DNA of 64,000 bases, from contig OY744609.1 of NCBI GenBank assembly GCA_963556255.1, positions 17,190,898 through 17,254,897 on the forward strand, written 5' to 3'. The position numbers and the translations under genes are program-made. Origin of the DNA: Allolobophora icterica (Eukaryota > Annelida > Clitellata > Crassiclitellata > Lumbricidae). The notes below the pieces were generated by a model that had not been told where the DNA came from, ran no database searches, and was given only the letters and a program-made list of their open reading frames with translations. Every line of letters starts with the position of its first letter. Within the stretch, counting starts at the first letter, position 1. This document shows positions 23,101 to 36,600 of the stretch, piece after piece.

Positions 23101-26100
23101 TCTTCTTGTTCTCAAAACGTAAGAAAAACAAAACGGTGATACGGTCGCTATGAAATGGCATTGTATAAAAATATTTTACCAAAAAAAAATATTTTCCTAC
23201 CTACCTACCCACTTTTTTAAAACTCCGTTACCGGAAACACACCATTATTTTTTTGGGCCTTACAGCATATAACTTTGTATTACATAGAACAATTAAACAA
23301 TGTAACGAATTAAGAGAAAAGTTATTATGAATGGATACGTAAAAGATAAAAAAAAACTATTTGCATAGCATCCTAGCAAGGAAGCATTTCCGAGACAAGT
23401 TATCATACTTGTTATCATACAAGTTATCATACAAGTTATCATAAAAGGGTAGGTGACCAGTCCCCTGCTTCCCTCGCCTGGTCTTCCCACTGACGGTGCA
23501 TACTCAGTGTACTCACTTTGTGGCTGAGTTTGCAAAGAGTGATAGTGGAGCATAATCGTGAAACATATTTTGCTTAACATAACATAACATAACATAACAA
23601 GGGTTTTAAGTGGTTCAGAAGACATGTAGTCTGTGTTAGAACCACTGCAAATTTTCCTCAAACTCTTAATAGCCCAATTTTCCTAGCTTCTTCTTAAAAG
23701 CTGTTATAAGCTTTGGCAGGATTGTAACAGCATATGTTGATGTTGAGACGTGTCATGGGATACATGCATAAATACTGAACTACACTAGATGCTATATGGC
23801 GATGATGAGTCATTGTAAGGTTATGGTACTTTTATTTTGCGCTGTTGTCAACTTTACTGTTCTTCAGAGGCACAACTCTTGATTTCTTAGATCATTCACG
23901 TGAGGCCTAGGTCTACAGAAAAAAGCACCAATTCAAGAACTGAACATTTGGTTTGACAGAAGCTGTTTTGGTTTTATGATAGACAACAGATCAAGCCATG
24001 CATACAGAGGATGCAGATGGCACATCACCCATTGAGAGATTCATCCAAGTGTGCTATATAAATGTCTAGATTCAACACTTTGATGTTCTTAAGTAGCATA
24101 ATTTCTGTTCTAAGTGAACTTTAACTTCACTCGAGCTAGCATAGGCAGCAATTTTTTTAAAGTACATAAAACATGCTACATTAAGTGTCTAGATATATGT
24201 GTACATATGTACTTCAATTCGTAACATGCATGCATACATACATGTATAGATGCACAGTTGCACACATGCATAAGATCTACTGGCTGAAGTTAACTTGCCC
24301 TGATCGAAATCCGTTACTGTTGTGTGATATGACATGACATCCGATGGCGTGGTTGCTGCAGTTTAATTTTCTTTTAAATTGACCTGTCAATTGAATTCAA
24401 CTGATAGCAGGTGATGGCTTCTGCTGATGTTACTGGTACCTTGGACCAAAGCCGAAATCTTCCACTTTTACTCAGATTTTAATGTCCTCCTCCAAAAACC
24501 TGATCCTTTACAACAGTAAACTGGTTGTAACCGGAGACGTTAATAGCCATAAGGCTGAACAACGTAGCCTGCACAATGCTAGCTTTGATATGAAGCAGCT
24601 GGTCACTTGGCCTAGATATACCCACAATAGCTGTCTGGATCTGGTCATCAAAGGCGATGACTGAAGACCAGTCACAGTTATTCCCAACCCTTCATCAGTT
24701 TCTGATCACTAAGTGTTTTTCTCTGATCATCATCATCATCATCAGTTCCTGACACCAGCCATTTGGCGGCGATGGGTACGAACAAATGATCTCGGTCATT
24801 TGTAAAGTCCGTTGCTCCCCTTAGTGTTAGTCCAAGTTTTGTTATGTCCTATTTATGTTGTCTATCCAGCATGGTTTTGGTCTGCCTTTGTTTCGCTTTT
24901 CTTCAAATCTTGCATGTAGTGTATTGTGTGGAATTTGGTCAACTGGCATTCTCTTCATGTGTCCAAAATTGGCAAAATATATGCTAATCAAGATTTTCTC
25001 TAAACAGGCTGACGATCGATGCACTCTGCTGCATGTGGGGACTTGCAAGTACTGTGCTTCTATTATAAACTCCCCACTGTGTCTCCTTGCATATTGGACC
25101 TTCCTCTTGAAGGAGTTTTCAATTGTGTACTGTTTACATGCTGTTGCATTTCACTCTGCTCAGCACTCACTGTCAGAGACAGCATTGTGAGGAGGTTCCA
25201 TTATGTGTTCTTTAGAAAAGACTGCTGGTGTTGACGAGTTTATTAAAAATCAGTCGTCATAGTCATGATCATCATTATCAGTTCCTGATGCCAGCCATTT
25301 GGCAGTGTTGGGTGTGAATAACTAATCTCCTTTTTGTGAGGTAGTTCGTCAAAATTTAGTGCTGTTTTCATGCTTAGTTCTTGTCTGTTTATGTCTTTGT
25401 TTTGTCATTAAGATCAATACTTGAGATCATTATGAGCCTCGAGATATTTTGTTGTTCATCTGATCACCTGTACTGTAAATTCTTACTTCTGTGGCATATG
25501 TAGCTAATGCAGTTGCTGCTAAGTCTATGCGCAACTCAGGTGACGCTCCTGAAGTCCGGTCATTTGAGGTGCAGAGGCCATTTTAGTGTTTTAAAAAGGC
25601 AAAATGCAGTTCTAAGTAAGATATTGAGATAAGATACTTACTTTTAAAGGTAGAATTGTGAGCTAAAATAGTAAGTGTATTTGTTTCAGTCAACGTTGAA
25701 TGCTTTGTTAAGTTGCCATCTTTGATTGAAGGATTTTGTTTTTATGGTATTATTATTATTTTAATTGTGATTATTTTTACTTTTGTCATGTATTATGTTA
25801 TTGTTATTATATTCATTGTTTGGGTAACCTTCCCTTGGGTTGTGCTAGCAGCATAACAACTTATCGCTAATGTTACTCTACACACAGAGATTTGAATCAA
25901 AAACACAGTAGCTAAAAGGCAACTAGCTGGCTGTGTAACCACTACAATGACTACATATATCTACTGCATACACCATCCACCCAATGAGTTCATGTATGCA
26001 ATGCAGTTTGGTTTTGTTTTGATAAGGTTGTAATTTTTCTGTTAAGAATACATTTATAAGAACCTTGCAGTGCTTGCGTGGTTATTTTAAAACCTACGGG

Positions 26101-28248
26101 CAGTCGATAAGTTATCTGTGATGTATGAATGCTGTGTTAGGTTATTCATATGCTACCATACCTGAGAAGGTACCTTTTGGTTACTGTCTGAGCACTATGG
26201 CTTGTCAGGACAAGAGTTGGCAGTAAATTATTCTTGGTTGTGGGCAGTATGTTCAGTTATGTTCCTGTAGAGAACAATAGAGCTCTGTTTTTGAAGTGTT
26301 TGTGACCTCATTGCACTAAGCAAATGGCGTACGTAAGCCAGTCCTGTCCTGGATCGCCTGATCTTCCACTGACAGTGGAAAAGATCTGGTGATGAAGGAA
26401 AGGATTTATTCCAACAATGGAGTGTATTCAGTTTATGGGCGAGTTTGTTAAGGGCACAAGTGAATCAGAAATTTATAAACATCCTGCTATGCTGGCAGGG
26501 AGTTGAACCACTGATTACTGGACCAGTGCACAGCTTGTGCTTGACTGGATTTTGCTGAAAAACACTCAGATTTTCTAAACTACTTGATCAGCTACAGCTG
26601 TTTAAGCAGGGCTCTCCAGTATGTTGGCACCTTCTTATAAACAAATGCCGTTATAATGCATTTTGCATTATGATGCATTTGCGAGTTTCTCACCTGACAA
26701 GTTCTGGGACATGATCCCATGTTTATTTCAGTATATTATAACATAAACAAGTAATAATGTGGTATCTTAGTTGACCTCAGATGTCGCATTATGTGGAAGT
26801 TATATTAGTAATATTATTTTTGTTCCTCAAACTGTGTAATCCCTCCAGAACAAAACAACTGTTAATGATGCAGTTACAGATAGGTAAAACTGGATAGGTA
26901 TCACTGAATGACTGAAGAAGAAGAAGAGTTCCTTAAGCTAGCCTTAGAGGCAGCCATGAGTATGAAGTGTTAACGACTTTATTTTCTTAGCCTCAGCATA
27001 TGAGGGTTGGTGACCAGTCCTCCCCTCACCATCTGATCTTCCCAGGTACTGTCAGTGTATTTATTACAGCTGCGTTGGCTAGGGGACACAGGTGGAGCAG
27101 AGATCTCTAAACAAATTTCTGCCCTGGGGATTTGAACCTCCGACCTCTCAGTTGACAGTCCAGCACGCTAACCACTTCACTAGAGCACCCCTTTCTAAAT
27201 TGAGCACCCACTAAAAGAGAGATAAAGGGTTAATGTTATTACAGTGGATGCCGCTAAGTGCATAGCCTACGCACTTGGCCGACTTATGCACATAACAGAA
27301 GTTCACATATATACTGTGTAAAATTGGCTCAGTTTTATGTAAGTGGTATTTAATAACAGAGATGGAGCTGTAGACATAGTACTACAATGCCTTCAGTAAC
27401 CACTCAGTTAAAGTAAATCTAAGTAGAATGTTTATGATACGGTCTGCACACTCCTGAACGTCGACAGGTAACGGAATAAACGCCATTTACGTCACTTGCG
27501 GATACGGACCACAGTGCAGCCAAGATGGACCCCTGGACAGCCAGAGAGGTTTGCTGTTTCCGGGCAAACTGCCTAGGCGACCATATTGTTCTCAGAGCTG
27601 CCTGTGCAATTCAGCGGCACTGATATACACAGCACAATGCATAACGAGCCTGTATTCGGCTATGCACATAACCGAATTATGCACTAGTGCACAGGCACAT
27701 ACCCAGAGTTGTCTTCCATTGAAATACCCTATATTAAAAGGGGTCTGGTAACCTTCCATGCACATAAGGGAATTATGCATTTATCTGTTATGCATATGTG
27801 CCCTCGACTGTATTAAGAAACTTTGTTGCATGCACACAAAGTCATTTGACTTGCACACAAATCACACAGTTGCAATGTTTTTTGCCTTGGCAGTTACATT
27901 TTCTTATCTCACCTCGTGATCAGTTAACGAAGTGTGATGTTCTGAGAAAATTCTGATGGAATACAATGTAATTTATTGTTTTCTCATAAAGGTGTCATCA
28001 TAGATTGTATGCTGGATATCCTGCAACTCAGGTGTATTCTCCGATGCCCGAATTCTTTAATCCTACATAAATCATGTTTTTCTTGTTGCAGGTAATATCG
28101 AATATTCCTGTCCAGCAAATGGCACGTGTGAAATAACGAAAAGGCGAAGGAAGGCATGTCAGGCGTGTCGCTATCAGAAGTGTCTAGTTATGGGAATGCT
28201 CAAAGAAGGTACTGTGTGGCTTTTAGAAGCATGGTGGTTGTTGTATTG

Positions 28249-28311
<63 letters not shown>

Positions 28312-30033
28312 TGTCTGTGCGTGCGTGTATGTGCGTGCGTGTATGTGCGTGCGTGTATGTGCGTGTGTGTGTACATGTATGTGTGTGCTTGTGTGTGTGT
28401 TTGTCTGTGGATGGGGTTGTGTATGTAATCGACTAGGAGTGGGTGATCTACTAGGTGCTGGGGTGATGCAGAGTATGGATTTCTAATATTCCGGGTGGTG
28501 ATCTTTGACTGGGGGGTGGTGATGACTGGGGTACTAATCTGTAATTTGGTGATTTGAGAGGTGTTGATCTGTGATCTGTCAATCTGTGGGGGGTGATCCA
28601 TGGTGGGGATTTTAAGAGGTGATGGGTGGTATGGTGAGATCTGGGTGCTGATCTGAGAGTGATAATCTGTGGGTTTTTGGATCTATGCTAGGGTGATATG
28701 TGGGGTGTTGCTTTGTATTGGGGGGTGTTCTGTGGTAGGTTGGCAGTGGTCTGTGGTGAAGTTGATTCAGTTAAGTGAAGACTGATTCAGTTAAGCAAGT
28801 GATGAATGGCTTTCTTCACCAATGTGTTTTGGTAAGTCCAGACTAGTTAATTGAAATGAATAATAAATTGGACAGAAACAGGAAAGGTAGACAAAACCAA
28901 GAAAAGAGAGACTGAAACAGGCAGACAGACATACAGAGACAGAAAGAGAAGCAGAGACAGAGATGGAAAATGGGGAAGATAGCCAGTACTTTGTGACTGT
29001 GTGAGTTCTAAGTCTTAAATTTAAACTTATGCTCAGTTTGTTGCTTGACAAAAGCTTTAAAGAAAGGTTTATGGGCTATTTGGGATGATTTTTTTATAAT
29101 TTTGTTTAAAAATAGAGTGTTTTATCATGGCTTTCAGCTGCAGGTACAGAAAACCATATTGCTCAGACCCCCCAGTAATCGTGCTTGTTAATAGACCCCA
29201 CTTATCTTCAGTGATAACAAACCCCAGATATCTTTAGTGATAACAGACCCCAGTTATGTTAGCATCAGTGATAACAGCCTACAATTAACATTGACGATTA
29301 ACCTTAATTTGGTTATACCCAGCACTGGTATAATTCCCTAAATTCTGTTGTTGTGGAGTAAAAACTGTGCAGATAAAGGGACCGGACACAACAAAAAAGA
29401 TATATCCACATAAAGACAAAGGCTACACACCGACCCAGACCTCCGTGGAAGTTTTCTGTGGTTGGCCCATCCTCCTGGAATAAGTTGTCTGATAACCTGC
29501 CACATGAATTCCTCGACCTTTCTTTGTCTCTGTTCTTCAAGCGCTCGAAAACCATTCTGTTTATTGTGGTTTCATTGTGCTAGGTCAAGAGCTCCTCTGG
29601 TGAGTGTCTCTGGAAAAAGTACTATATAAATTTGCAATTACAATTACTAATAGAGTATCAGAAAAACAGACAGATATATTGACAGTGACAGATGTACGAA
29701 CAAACACATAACAATAACCATTCGTTTATTGTTCCCTGTACAAACAGCAGATAACAGTAAACACAAGATACAACAGGATGGATACATGCAAAGAGATGCA
29801 TACATGCAAAGAGATGGATGCATGCAAAGAGAAAGACATATCCTTACACACAAGGATGAACACAAAGATGAACACATGCAGAAATACAGTCGGACACACA
29901 AAGACCTGTGACTGAGCATCTGTAGTTATCTCTAAAATTCAGTAAGACTGTTGTAGTTGGCCAGGTAACCACCGTATCTGACAAGATATACATGTACCTG
30001 TCTCTCATCTGACAACTTTCAGGAGCCTCTGTC

Positions 30034-30068
<35 letters not shown>

Positions 30069-30600
30069 TTCTTTAAGGAACACTATTTATATTCAGTCGG
30101 ATCATCTGTCAGGATCACTATTCTGGCCCAACTGAAAGGATTGAATGGAAGGATTAGAGAATCCACAGACGGTTGCGTCATTCACTGACCCAGATACAAT
30201 ATATGAGCAGAGCAGCTGGAAACCATAGCGTCCAAGATAAGACTTGAGCTTTCCGTCTGTAGTAGTCGGAGAAATGCCACTCCCATACAATGTCTATTGC
30301 TGATCACTTCATCCGGGTGGGGCTATATGATACTTGTCTCTCTGTTTTAATACAGCAGAGCAATATGTAAACTCGCAGATATTATAGGCTTATTATTATT
30401 ATTTATTACTAGTAATACTACTAATATTTCATAATATTAGTATTATTTTTTAACCTTTGAATAAAATCCTAATGATATTTTCTATGCAAGGTAGAGTGCC
30501 AGTATTATTATTATACCTATTATTATTATTATTGTAATTGTAATCGAGAATATATATAGTGCCACCTATATCTACTATTACTATTATTATTTCACTATTC

Positions 30601-30668
<68 letters not shown>

Positions 30669-33600
30669 GTTGTTGTTGTTATTATTATTATTTATATGTA
30701 TTATTGCTCCTATTATTACTATGATTATTATTGATTAGCATCTTCTATAGTATGTAATCCACAAATCATCAGCTGATGAAGCACTAAAGCTAAGCCATTA
30801 TTCAGGTTAACATCCAGAAGCTCAGTCCATTAAAACAGATATACAGCCTATGGTGGATAAGCAATGCGAAACACGTAAGTTAAGTTGAGCATGAAACGCC
30901 ATATGCAGCTGAGCAGATTGAGCAGGTACAAAAAAAGAATTCCAAAATTTAGGCCCAGCAACCGGCAACATACCTACTTACATACATGTATATGCAAGCA
31001 TATATACATATGTGCAGAGTTGCGTGAACACTTACCTACACGTGCATGCAACTATGCACACATATATTATTATTCATTAATGTTAAAAACAGAAGGATTA
31101 ATCTTGATTAATCAGTCTTTTTCAAATAACAATACTGATCTCGGCCCTGTTTTAAGAATCTGATTAGATGTACAGACCCATAGGGAGCATTTGTAGAGAG
31201 CTGGTAGAGCTCTGGATTGATTACCTTGTTAATCCTCAGGGTAATACTGGCCTGGTTCTGTAATTGCTGGACTTGCCTGTTGTCTGTTGTTCTCACCTGT
31301 GTACAGGTAGACCAGTGGCAATTGTCAATGTTTATTAGAGCAGTAAAGGGACTTTGATGCTGTATGTTGTTGAAATGACTTTTTTATACTTGCTTATGTG
31401 AGTGGGTGCCCAATAGCCTAGTGGTTAGACTGCTGAACTGTCAGCCAAGAGGTCGGTGGTTCAAATCCATGCCAGGGCAGAGATTTCTGATCCACCTCTG
31501 TACCCAAGCCAACTCGGCTATAATGAGTACACTGACTGGATGATGAGATGGTGAGGGAAAAGATTGGCACTCTCATGTACTGAGGCTATAAAAAATGAAG
31601 TCTTTAATATTTCAATTCAAAACCACAGAGTCCTGCTTAAAGGACTGATTCTTGTTATTCTTCTCATCTTCCTCTTCTTCCTCCTCTTTTTCCTCCTCTT
31701 CCTCTGTGTGAATGTACTGGGAATGCCCTACTTGCACAGTCTGTTTAGTTTGCCATAGACTTTTGATAGGTCAGTGTTGTAAGCTCTGTTTCTTTGTTTC
31801 TCACTGCACAAAGGAGAGTTGTTATAACATGCTTCATTGTAGTATGGATTTTGATATAATGCAGGAAAGACTTGGATCCCAAATTGAATTTTGCTGTAGA
31901 AAATGATCTTTATTGTTGTAGAGTTTGTATGTTGCCTGTGTTAATGCTTTGGTCTTCCACATTGGATATTGGTCAAAAAGATCAGCCATTTGTCAAATTC
32001 TGACAATCTATTGTTTGTTGATTATCTTTTGGCATCCAGATTCCCAGGTTGTTTTGGCTGCAGTTAATGTACTTAGTTGCTTATCAGACCTCCAGTTTTT
32101 ATGTGATCGGATAGTGAACAATAATATAATAAAGTTTTCAGTGGAACAGTGGTTGATTTGCTAGTTAACATTTTGACCTTTGGCCACACTGTGTGGAGTT
32201 CGAATCTGAATGCATTGTGAGATATTTAGAATTTGTTGCTTAAGTGATTGAGTGTGTGGTATCTGAGAATAGAGGATATTTGAAATCGGTTATGCTCTGA
32301 AACTGCTGAAGTGGTGTGATCATAATACAGAAGACATCAATGGATGGATACAGAGGCAGAATGCAACATTTCCTCCGTTTAACTTAATTTTGAGTTTGAA
32401 TGGCTTTTTCTATGTACACTTTGTACAGGAATTTCAAAAGTTGTATTAGGCAGAATAAATTTAATACTATGTTTGTATCCTGAACTTAATTTTTTCCAAG
32501 TTCTTTTAGCAGAACAATATGTGTGAATAAGCAGATTTGCTTTAGGAAACTTTTTACAGTCCGTGATTTGGACAAAATGTGCATTTTGGGAGAAAATGAT
32601 TTGTTTCACATTGTAACGTATTCTGATATATGTTGTTCCATATGGACTGTTGTGTCTACTGGTTATTCTTAAGACAAAGTACTTGAGCCTACTTCTGAGA
32701 GTCTTGCAGCATTTTCTGTATTATTCTTGGCATTTCGAGTCTGTGCAGGGAAAGAAAGAGGAAAAATGATAATGACTGATGGATGGTGCGGCAAGTAACC
32801 TTCCACCCGGAAAGTGGATCGGAATGCCAAGCCGTGTGGAAATGCAGCTCAGCAAGATGTCTGGTGCTTTCTTCAGGTTTGCAAGGCGCCTTTGTTTCCG
32901 TAAAAGAGGCCGTCTTTGAATTGGATGAGATGGTTCCAACTGGCTTTCGAAAGTGGTGCATATGGCTGTGTGTTTGTGTCGTGCTGAGAGAACTTTTCCG
33001 GACAGTTGGAAAAAACCTGTTATTTATGGCGCTTTTATCCTTGACATGTTTGCTAGGTTCCAGTACGATAAGTAGTTACAGTAATGTAATGTAACTGGAC
33101 ATGTATCTAGGGCCGCTCAAAGGTAAACCAAATGAAAGGTGCTCTGTGCACTAGCCTATAATGATGTTAAATGCAGTCTTGTTGTCCTCGAGACCAAGGT
33201 CTTGGTCTCGAGTGCACTCGAGTTCGTTTTTAAAAGTCTTGGTCTTGGTCTTGAGGTTCAAGGTCTTGGTCTTGAGGTTCAAGGTCTTGGTCTTGGTCTT
33301 GGTCTTGGTCTTGAGGTTCAAAGTCTTGGTCTTGGTTTTGCAAGACCAAGACCAAGACTTTTGTCAATATGAACAGTAATTAATTTTAACAAACGGCAAG
33401 AATTTTAAAAATTTATCCAATAATTACTCATACAGTTATTGTGAATGAGGCTTCACTGTTGTTTTGGACAATTATTTTGACTTCCGGTTATTTACCATGG
33501 AATGATTTCAAAACAGACTCACGATTAATTTGTACATTTACATCCGGTTCTTGAAAAGCTGCTTTGTGTGCTAGCGATTTCAGCACTTGTAGACCGTGTG

Positions 33601-36600
33601 TTTTCAAATGGCAGAATTTTTATGAGGCCCACAGGTCACGTCTTGGTCAGAAAATTCTGAGCAAATTGGCTTTTATAAAATTCAACAGGCATTTGGAATA
33701 ACATTTCGCATGAAGGACTTTTATAAATACGAATTCGGAAATCTCTGCAGTCTCCATTTAGAGTTGTTTTGCTTGAATAAAAGAAAAAACTCATGTTTTC
33801 ATTTAAATAACGAGTATTTCGACTTGACAATTTTTTAGTAAGGAATAGAAGTCTGGATACGACTGTGATTTTGTTGGGTCTTGGTCTCGGTCTTGGTCTT
33901 GAGGTTCAAGGTCTTGGTCTTGGTCTCGAGGTTCAAGGTCTTGGTCTTGGTCTTGAGGTTCATGGTCTTGGTCTTGGTCTTGAGGTTTAAGGTCTTGACA
34001 ACAAGCAGAGGCGCGTTTACCTGTAGGCGCACTAGGCGCGCGCCTAGGGCCCCCAAATCTAGGGGGGCCCCCAAAAGAGAGAAAATATTTTTTTCAATTA
34101 TGAAAATAACATGTGAATTTTGACTTTTTTTAATGTAACCTATTTTCTATTTTTTTACAATTTAGCATCCATGTTAAAATATATTATTTGTAATTTATAA
34201 TTGTTTTGTTCATTTGGGCTAATAATTAATTTTGACTTTGCACAAAATAACATCAAACTTGTTAGCAACAAGCAGCAACGGCCGTCTGGCGTCTGCAGCT
34301 GCAGTTTACGTGTTGAATGTTTAAGTCTGATTATTCCATAATTTTTAGTTTTTAAAAGTAATTGAAACTTTCATTAATATTGTTAAAATGAAAACATCAC
34401 AAATCCCATCGATATGTATCAGCTTGTGTTACGTGGTCTACAATCCACATTTCCAAATGTGGAAACAATTTTGCGTATTTACCTTACGATACCAATAAGT
34501 AATACTTCTGGAGAACGGTCGTTTTCTGTACTTAAAAGAGTGAAAAACTATACCAGAAGTTCCACCGATCAAGATCGGCTCGGTAATTTAGCTTTGCTCT
34601 GCATCGAATCAGCTGAAACTTTGACAAATAAATTGATAATTTTGCTAGGCTCAAATGCAGAAAGAAAGCCATGCAGTAAGCGGTGAATATAATTTTTTGA
34701 ATTCTGCATTCGCATGTTTTTGCAATTTAAACTTTCTCTTCTGTTTCTGTTACTTTGTTTATGACTAGACAGACTAGTTGTTAAAAAGTAACACCAATTT
34801 TGCGATTAAATTTCAAAGATTTCTTTCAAGCATTTTTTACATTATATAATGTAGCATTGATGCATTGTGTTGCACACAAACGAGTACTGTACACTGTACA
34901 ATTATAAATATATTGCGTTGTTTACTGAAATCATTAAATCAAATAACTTCACATTCCTTGAAAATTGTTTCTATAACTAATTGTAATTACAAGTCAATAA
35001 CATTCGCAAAAACGGCTTCAAGTTCAACATCATCAAGTCTTCATGGTTTTTTGCACATGTAGGTTTAACACCACCAGAGTCTCAGACTTTCAGTCTACAA
35101 GTTCAGAAGGGCCCCCAAACATGTTTGCGCCTAGGGCCCCGTTATCTGTAAACGCGCCTCTGACAACAAGACTGGTTAAATGTCATTAGGAACAAAAATA
35201 TTACATTAGTAAGCAAAACAGTGATAGACAGTATGTCTGCTAGCAGTACAGTTATTGCAAGTACAGTGCAAGTAGAGCAGTGCTGTTATGGCCAGAGTAG
35301 TAATTGGAAGGGAAAGGCCACTCCTCGTGGGGTGTGGAGGATCCGTGTTGGTCAGAATCTGTTTATGAAACTCATTTTATTTGCGCTGAAATATGTAAAA
35401 AGTGCACTCGTTTTATACACTTCTCCATTGCTTTTTAGTCAAACTCATAACAGTAATATCTGCTAACAATGGACACTAGTGTTGCTCAACGTGAATTGTC
35501 TGGCATCAGAGCACATCATTGTAGCTGTACTGACTACAAAGGTGATGTCATTGACTCTAAAGAGACAACAGTGACTACTTTATTAGCTGTCTGTCAGTGT
35601 GATGGCTATTGTAGTGTCGACTGTTTTATGAGTGCCTTGTCTTATGTACTCTTTGCCCCCTGAATGTGCTACTTTATGTGTTCTACTTTATCTTGTTGCT
35701 AAGAAAATGGCAATGAATGTGGAGTAGCAGTTACTGTTTACCCTTTTATGGACTGTGTCTAGACCAACCGGCATGCCCAAAAGCGATATTGCTAGATACT
35801 GCATTTAAAATGCACCTTTTTCTATTTTTAGCTCTTCATTATCTAAAAAAAAAATAATGTTTGGCTGTGGGTGCATTAATTGTTTATTTCCTTTGGTGTG
35901 TGTGTGGCCAGATTTCACTTGATCAAGCGCCTGTGGTTGCTAAATGGTACAGGAGATGCAGTGTGCTATAGCCTTTAGCCAGTGGACTTCTGTTGCAAGT
36001 GCTGACTTTATTGGTGCGGCAGCTTCAGCAACAACAGCATCTCTGGCACGTGCTCTACTCTTATTACCTGTCAGTGTGCTTGCGCATCAGTTGCTGAGAG
36101 GGATCTTTTTTACTGCTGGCCTCGATGTGTTTCCTGCATTTAACTAGTCCACTAGCTTTCTTCGACTTTACCTGTACATGTTGATACTTTGTCCTCTTTA
36201 ACAGAACAACACCATCTTATAGGTTCATCTTATGAGAAAAGAGTCATTGCCATCCAGTTGTACCCTTAGGATATGTACGAGCCCAGTACGTTTTTAGGTT
36301 TTTATGAGTACGAAGGTATGGGTGCCCCAATCTAGCGGGATTTACATCCCTTCTTGGTTTCCCTTTGCTGCCCTGGTTTATATTCTTTCGATGTTGCTCG
36401 ATGTATCGTGTCATTGTGATGTTTTCTGTTCAGGGTTGTAGTAAAATGATTTTGATTTGAATGTTCTTGGTTTAGTACTGTTTCTGATTGAAGTGGAGTT
36501 GGGGAGCTGTTGTACGATAACCGCATCCATTCACTGAGTGAATTTTTTTGCTTGTATAGAGTCTACTTTTTGCACCTTTACCCCTCCATTTCCATGCAGA

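Larger units (their letters stand above)
21564..23259. mobile_element. TIR element with TTA target duplication (possibly PIF/Harbinger-like), 1.7 kb
   Basis: The left end GGCCAAAAAAAAATAATGG then TGTGTTTCCGGTAACG is matched inverted at the right end by CGTTACCGGAAACACACC and then ATTATTTTTTTGGGCC. The flanks are TTA (21561-21563) and TTA (23260-23262). A 3-bp TTA/TAA duplication with GGCC-type ends is typical of PIF/Harbinger; that assignment is inference because no transposase remains. Inside are a tandem duplication (21784-21925) and about 670 bases of (CATA)n. Confidence 0.75.
33174..35174. mobile_element. hAT-type element (GGTCTT-rich) carrying a nested hAT
   Basis: The ends are CAGTCTTGTTGTC and GACAACAAGACTG; the flanks GTTAAATG (33166-33173) and GTTAAATG (35175-35182) are a perfect 8-bp duplication. 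Without the nested insert (34006-35162) and its duplicated 8 bp it is about 836 bp. It is filled with GTCTTGGTCTTGAGGTTCAA repeats at 33185-33360 and 33880-33997. It has no ORF of its own. Confidence 0.85.

Noticed and set aside
31405..31480. A functional tRNA gene (A and B boxes present)
   Set aside because: No acceptor stem or 3' half of a cloverleaf; the sequence runs on into a body shared with other SINE copies.
33139..33379. Gly-Leu repeat protein
   Set aside because: Translation of GTCTTG repeats inside a hAT element.
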